Assembly: GCA_052170475.1 (NCBI GenBank)
Contig: JBQNAL010000026.1
Coordinates: 1-18,213 of the forward strand
Source of the DNA: CAJPQU01 sp052170475
GTDB lineage: Bacteria > Bacillota > Negativicutes > Selenomonadales > Selenomonadaceae
Direction: 5' to 3'
Length of the DNA: 18,213 nt
Position numbers and translations under genes: made by a program. Within the stretch, counting starts at the first letter, position 1, and each line of letters begins with the position of its first letter. The notes beneath the pieces are model-generated. The model was given only the letters and a program-made list of their open reading frames with translations, was not told the origin of the DNA and searched no databases. This document shows positions 15,101 to 18,213 of the stretch, piece by piece.

Positions 15101-18100
15101 TACGACGGGAAAGTGCATAATCTCACGACGACGGATGTGGATAATTACTATGGCGGCGCGTTCTTTACCAACGGGCGCGGGCAGAATGTCCATACCGACG
15201 GCGTGGCGGCAGTCGCGGGCTATCAGGCGGAAGAGTGGGTGGTCAAGTCAGGCAAGGCGAAGGCCGGGGAGATCAATGGCATATCCTCGCGCTACAAGTA
15301 TCAAAATTCCGATATGTGGTCGCCGCAGCACGGCTATTATACCCATGAAGACGCCTCCGTCATCATCACCCAAAAGACGCTTACGGTGACGGTGGAAGGC
15401 AGCAAGACCTACGGAGAGAACGCGCTTTTGGGTGCGGCGGAAACGCCGGCGGCCGGACAATATAAGGTGCGGTACGAGGGCTTTGCCGCAGGTGAGGGCG
15501 TGGCCGACGGTGCCGGCGTGAAAAAGAAGGTCGATGTCACCGGTCTTGCGGCCGTGAAATACAATGCCGATGATCAGCAGTTAGACGCGAGTACCTATAC
15601 GGATGCCAATTTCACGAACCCTACGCTGCAAAACGTCGCCTATGGCTCGACGGCGGATACGAAAAACTATAAATTTGTCGTGAAGGATCAACTCGTCGTC
15701 AAAAAGGCCAAGCTCTACTATACGGCGACGGGGGAGCGGGACTACGGCGCGGGCAATACGGTGGGAACGCTCACCTTTAAGGCGGTGACGACCCATGCGA
15801 ACGCCGCAGATAGCGCGCAGGATACGGGCGCACTCAAGTCTTGGGATGCCGCGGCAGGGACGAATCTGACCGCACTGACGGGATTTTCCCCTAACGTAGC
15901 GGGCGGCGTCACCCTCGTGGCTACGGAGGCGGCGAAGAACGGGAAAAATTCGACCAGTACCGTCATCGACCGCAAGACATGGGTCAAGGGAACCAGCGCG
16001 ACGAGTTACGGAAGCTATACGTTGGGACAGGGCAGCTTCCTCAATGGGCAGGGGAAGAGCCAGCTTTCGGCCAAGAATTACGATCTCGTCTATGTGGCGA
16101 ACGCGGGCAGCGATCCCGTCAATACCGCGACGAATTTAGGCGAATATACGGTGAAGCCCGTTTCTTTGACGTATGATATTGTCGGCTCGCACACCTACGG
16201 CGGCACCGTCGCCGAGAGCTACACCGCCGAGGCGCGTGCCGGACACCTCAAGAACGGCGATACCATGGACGACATCGTGACGAAAAATACCCTTGATAAC
16301 TTGGCGAAGACGGCGATCAACGGGACGGGAATCGACGAACGTACGCATGTGAAGCGCACGGCGGCGGGGGGCGTAACCACCGTGTATGATGCGGCCGTAG
16401 GAAGCGGCTGGGGGGGAGCCGTTTTTTCCGAAACGCCGAACTATATCCTCCAAGCCGGGAACCTCAAGTATACGGTCAAACCGGCGGAAGTGACCTACAC
16501 CATCGCCGACAACGCCAAAACTTACGGAGACACGGCGCTCCGTCAGGCGGACGGCGGCACATACAGCGGATTCCGCTTTGGCGAAACCGAGCTGACGGCG
16601 CATGACGACGCGGGGACGAAGGCGAATGCGACTGCGGTGACTTACACGCATATGGCGAACGTCGGCGGCGTGTCCACCGATGTCGCCGCTGCGGCGCAGG
16701 CGGATGCGGGGACGTATGCGGGCGCGATTTCCGGGACTGGCCTCTACTTCAATGATTATACGGTGCGCTATCAAAAGGGCGCCATCACCGTCGAGAAGAA
16801 AGCCATCGCTTACACGGTGGGGGATAGCAGCCGGATCTACGGCAACGCGAATCCGGCCTTTACGGGCAGCTTCGCCGCCGGGTCGTTCGTGGGGACGGAC
16901 GCAGCGGATCTCACGAAGGTATCTTACACCACGGCGGCGGGGACGACTTCCTCCGTAGGGAACTACGCTGTGGGGGCGAATGGGACGAATTGGGGAGAAG
17001 TGCTGGGGGCGCGGGCGCGTAATTACATCGTGACGGCGACACCCGGCACCTTAAACGTGACGCCGCGTACGGTCACCTACGCGGTGGGGAATGCGACGAG
17101 GGTCTACGGCGATGCGAACCCGGCCTTTACGGGCAGCTTCGCGAATATGGTGAACGGCGACGCGGTCAATGCAGCGAAGATACGGTACGCGACGACAGCG
17201 ACGCAGGAGACTTCGGTCGGCAGCTACGAGGTGGATGCTGCGCCCGTTGGCGGAAATTGGGGAACGGTGCTGGGAGCCAATTATACGGTGTCGGCGGTTC
17301 ATAAGGGATCGCTCACGATCACGCCCCGCGATCTTTGGTACAAAGCCGACGATAAGAGCCGGGCAACCGATCAGCCGACGCCGCCGCTTACGGGACGGTT
17401 CTGGCACGATACCGAGGCCACCAAGACGGGGATCATGCCTTGGGATATGGCGCATGTTGCGACGATTCCTTCGGCTTCCTTCGCCACGACGACGAACAGC
17501 ACGTCGGCGGTCGGGGTCTACCCCGGCGACATACGGCTGACGTCGGACGCTTTGGCGAGCGGCGCGCTTCCTTCTGCCATCGCCGGAAATTACCATTTCG
17601 TCGGGACACTTCCGGGTACGATGACCATCACCGTGCCGGCGCCGCCGCCCTCTGCGCCATCGAGTGCGCTTTTTGATCCGCGTTATGAGGCGGCGCGGCA
17701 GCCGAAAATCGCGACGGGGCATCTGCTCCCCGTGGTGACGAATGCCGACCGCGACGGAAATGACTTGGGTATGACGCGCTCCTTTAACGATCCGACGGCG
17801 GATAGGGAGACGGAGGAGCGGCTGCGCCGGCAGTACATCCGCGACAACGGCGGCTACATTCCTCGGGAGTTTAGGGGGGCGCTGCGCTTTTTGACGATTG
17901 AGGACACGGGGATCAATCTCAACTTGGCGGCGCTCGACAATAACGCGGTGACGGTGGAATCGCAGAGCCGAGCCGACGGCGGCGCTACGATCATCGTCTT
18001 GGGCGATGGCACCGGTATTCGCGTCACCGGCACCGTGCCGTCCCTGCGGGGCGGTTTTGCGCCCGTGCGTTCGGAGGCGGGCGAGGAAAATCTTGAGGAC

Positions 18101-18118
18101 GACGTTCCTGCACTTTGA
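12200..18118 (+). CDS. TpsA exoprotein: filamentous-haemagglutinin-type adhesin with GLUG and MBG repeats
   Basis: A 1972-residue secreted protein. Residues 1-35 are a long basic signal peptide ending PAGA-EP. Residues about 37-165 form the TPS (haemagglutination activity) domain, with TLNRV at 97-101 and NPNGILF at 124-130, the segments that guide export through TpsB. Eight GLUG-type motifs of the VGGLVG form begin near 553, 582, 635, 670, 721, 749, 844 and 870 (the last two degenerate). Seven MBG-like repeats of 87-150 residues begin near 1058, 1168, 1318, 1428, 1533, 1620 and 1707, each opening with a strand then (K/R)xYG. The tail (about 1815-1972) is charged, Pro-rich at its start, with no recognisable toxin, LPXTG or autotransporter barrel. 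GTG at 12209 (AAAGG at 9 bases) is an alternative start. Predicted surface adhesin or matrix protein; its ligand is unknown. Confidence 0.9.
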   Translation: MIAVKKKEYTKLRRRVWLGLTAALLSLGGLTPAGAEPAVGALPTGGQVADGTASISQAGAVMSVVQTTDKAIINWGTFNVGRGATVNFYQPSMAASTLNRVSAAGGLSEIYGKINSVGSVILINPNGILFAGGSEVNAAGIIASTADVANASYKDGTMLFAQNKDQNANIVIHGTLNVAPGGSYLAGMPTEVGERTVLNVAKVREAKGFDIGTHTIKIVADGDIAVGPTGVLKTPMEKLVPKTDGTVGVEAFSIEGASKERESVISLRADQNADDVAQVEEAVERAAGGTYGTPTTYNSTSRGVRGRDGQFKTAKVYLNNNTAIQSQNVGVYYDADIVGEINGTSVADIGVSGSREAVFTAKDATRYAAEAAAYRGKVNQSGILSQTYAMLVNSPYQLQAMQDTPAVAAEKGFTSASHYGNLGGVYALGTAMMMEDTKNWNGGKGFDSLGSDANPFTGGFTGHGGSNGYGVYDLFIRRDDRVGLFAVAQGAHIWSVGVIDANITGKNYVGSVAGLARDGAWLDGVTARKRIEKTDGAASKTNGQNNVTGEMYVGGLVGAMQDSSLRYGTNASQVAATGAQQYVGGLTGAASGMKSGREYTVYGSRNTAYLMNMNDGEAAGALANGYGKVTGGSSVGGLVGAAGHTSAGTAAAAHIDESYNNGTVNGTTDVGGLVGTMETGGKLTNSYNTNERSALTPSSVITADATGAGTSGYGKVTGTTNVGGLVGHLALGTVATAYNAGNISGQTNVGGLVGQMAAGTVEKAYNGDNNTVLKTSTDDATYYGFRSTNGHTYRYDNGNQQWIRDDNTVLTTEAALAEAPEETRLYHNRLAYRDATVTGTTAVGGAIGLMVGGTVNQTYSLGKVTGTTDVGAYGGKQTGGTVTDSFYVTTRQDGSNIPGKTDAWAGVTVKTVYQATNLANDGTTTIADGVTWTGTANQNGDWMLYSNSATPLLKHFMSSIRINRQYEYDGKVHNLTTTDVDNYYGGAFFTNGRGQNVHTDGVAAVAGYQAEEWVVKSGKAKAGEINGISSRYKYQNSDMWSPQHGYYTHEDASVIITQKTLTVTVEGSKTYGENALLGAAETPAAGQYKVRYEGFAAGEGVADGAGVKKKVDVTGLAAVKYNADDQQLDASTYTDANFTNPTLQNVAYGSTADTKNYKFVVKDQLVVKKAKLYYTATGERDYGAGNTVGTLTFKAVTTHANAADSAQDTGALKSWDAAAGTNLTALTGFSPNVAGGVTLVATEAAKNGKNSTSTVIDRKTWVKGTSATSYGSYTLGQGSFLNGQGKSQLSAKNYDLVYVANAGSDPVNTATNLGEYTVKPVSLTYDIVGSHTYGGTVAESYTAEARAGHLKNGDTMDDIVTKNTLDNLAKTAINGTGIDERTHVKRTAAGGVTTVYDAAVGSGWGGAVFSETPNYILQAGNLKYTVKPAEVTYTIADNAKTYGDTALRQADGGTYSGFRFGETELTAHDDAGTKANATAVTYTHMANVGGVSTDVAAAAQADAGTYAGAISGTGLYFNDYTVRYQKGAITVEKKAIAYTVGDSSRIYGNANPAFTGSFAAGSFVGTDAADLTKVSYTTAAGTTSSVGNYAVGANGTNWGEVLGARARNYIVTATPGTLNVTPRTVTYAVGNATRVYGDANPAFTGSFANMVNGDAVNAAKIRYATTATQETSVGSYEVDAAPVGGNWGTVLGANYTVSAVHKGSLTITPRDLWYKADDKSRATDQPTPPLTGRFWHDTEATKTGIMPWDMAHVATIPSASFATTTNSTSAVGVYPGDIRLTSDALASGALPSAIAGNYHFVGTLPGTMTITVPAPPPSAPSSALFDPRYEAARQPKIATGHLLPVVTNADRDGNDLGMTRSFNDPTADRETEERLRRQYIRDNGGYIPREFRGALRFLTIEDTGINLNLAALDNNAVTVESQSRADGGATIIVLGDGTGIRVTGTVPSLRGGFAPVRSEAGEENLEDDVPAL
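13857..14833 (+). repeat. GLUG-motif repeats within tpsA
   Basis: Copies of VGGLVG near 13857, 13945, 14102, 14207, 14361, 14444, with looser copies near 14729 and 14808. Several are preceded by GKVTG(T/G)(T/S) and followed by a YN strand such as ATAYNAGNI. GLUG motifs are short beta elements found in bacterial surface proteins. Confidence 0.75.
15371..17640 (+). repeat. Seven tandem MBG-like repeat units within tpsA
   Basis: Units start near 15371, 15702, 16153, 16480, 16795, 17058 and 17320. Each begins with Lys/Arg-rich linker residues, a beta strand such as VTYTI or LTYDI and an (R/K/T)xYG turn, followed by a Gly/Thr-rich body and a strand before the next linker. The last unit lacks the YG turn (SRATDQ). 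Units five and six are nearly identical in DNA over their first 40 bases of alignment (16836 and 17103, 267 bases apart). Confidence 0.75.
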
Positions 18119-18132
18119 TCCATGACAGAGAG

Positions 18133-18164
18133 GCGTGACGCTTTGACCGGCGTCGCGCTTTTTT
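18133..18164 (+). terminator. Terminator of the tpsBA operon
   Basis: GCGTGACGC (18133-18141) pairs with GCGTCGCGC (18150-18158) through nine pairs, one G-U, followed by six T. It lies 15 bases after the tpsA stop, so no further gene belongs to the operon. Confidence 0.88.
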
Positions 18165-18181
18165 GTAAGTTGTAAAATAAA

Positions 18182-18208
18182 TTGACGCAAAAAGTTCCAT
18201 TTTGGAAC
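18182..18208. promoter_or_regulatory. Possible promoter element with operator-like palindrome at the right edge
   Basis: TTGACG (18182-18187) could be a -35 for a gene beyond the window. It is followed by a perfect palindrome, GTTCCA/TGGAAC around TTT (18194-18208), at the position where a repressor site would lie between -35 and -10. The -10 would be outside the window, so this stays tentative. Confidence 0.3.
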
Positions 18209-18213
18209 CCATT

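Noticed and set aside
12752..15193. An 813-codon open frame antisense to tpsA
   Set aside because: It is rich in Arg, His, Pro and Val with no domain, and lies opposite a clear TPS protein. High GC and biased codons leave the antisense frame open.
17640..18118. Contact-dependent inhibition toxin at the TpsA C-terminus
   Set aside because: No VENN-like motif, no nuclease-type domain and no small immunity gene before the operon terminator.

Overview
The window looks like chromosome from a didermic Firmicute (class Negativicutes, in the broad Selenomonas/Megasphaera/Dialister/Acidaminococcus group). The reasons are the mix of genes. Firmicute-type housekeeping genes (long-form HPF, CspA, ClpX, clean sigma-A promoters and intrinsic terminators) sit beside a two-partner secretion pair that needs an outer membrane. 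GC content is high, so many long antisense open frames appear that are not genes. The genus cannot be fixed from this sequence alone.

Layout. 1-220: two tight hairpins resembling an IS200/IS605-type end, abutting a truncated phage-type ADP-ribosyltransferase-like fragment. 271-1186: promoter, an enoyl-CoA hydratase/isomerase of the PaaG-like type, and a terminator shared with the convergent gene. 1225-3928 (minus): a sodium:solute symporter followed by a DUF362 protein with two 4Fe-4S clusters, transcribed from an extended -10 promoter. 4009-5295 (plus): a divergently transcribed MdtG-like MFS exporter. 5361-6266 (minus): the manganese exporter gene mntP, controlled by a yybP-ykoY (Mn2+) riboswitch with a textbook terminator. 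6293-7661 (minus): a divergent ClpX. 7719-9157 (plus): a polar amino-acid ABC permease and ATPase without a binding protein. 9164-9500: a cold-shock protein gene with a fully consensus promoter. 9595-10199: long-form hibernation factor hpf with a strong terminator. 10270-18164: a two-partner secretion operon, tpsB (outer-membrane transporter) then tpsA (about 1970-residue exoprotein with a TPS domain, GLUG repeats and seven MBG-like repeats), ended by a terminator.

How the genes work together. Most of the window is independent housekeeping or transport units, each with its own promoter and terminator. The one real multi-gene machine is tpsBA: TpsA would be exported by Sec, threaded through the TpsB barrel and displayed or released as a long beta-helical, repeat-rich adhesin. 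It has no visible C-terminal toxin and no immunity gene follows within the window, so it reads as an adhesin and not as a contact-dependent inhibition system. I did not find a wholly unknown system. The items most worth a second look are the TPS adhesin with its locally duplicated repeats, the divergent ClpX, and the mobile-element scar at the left edge.
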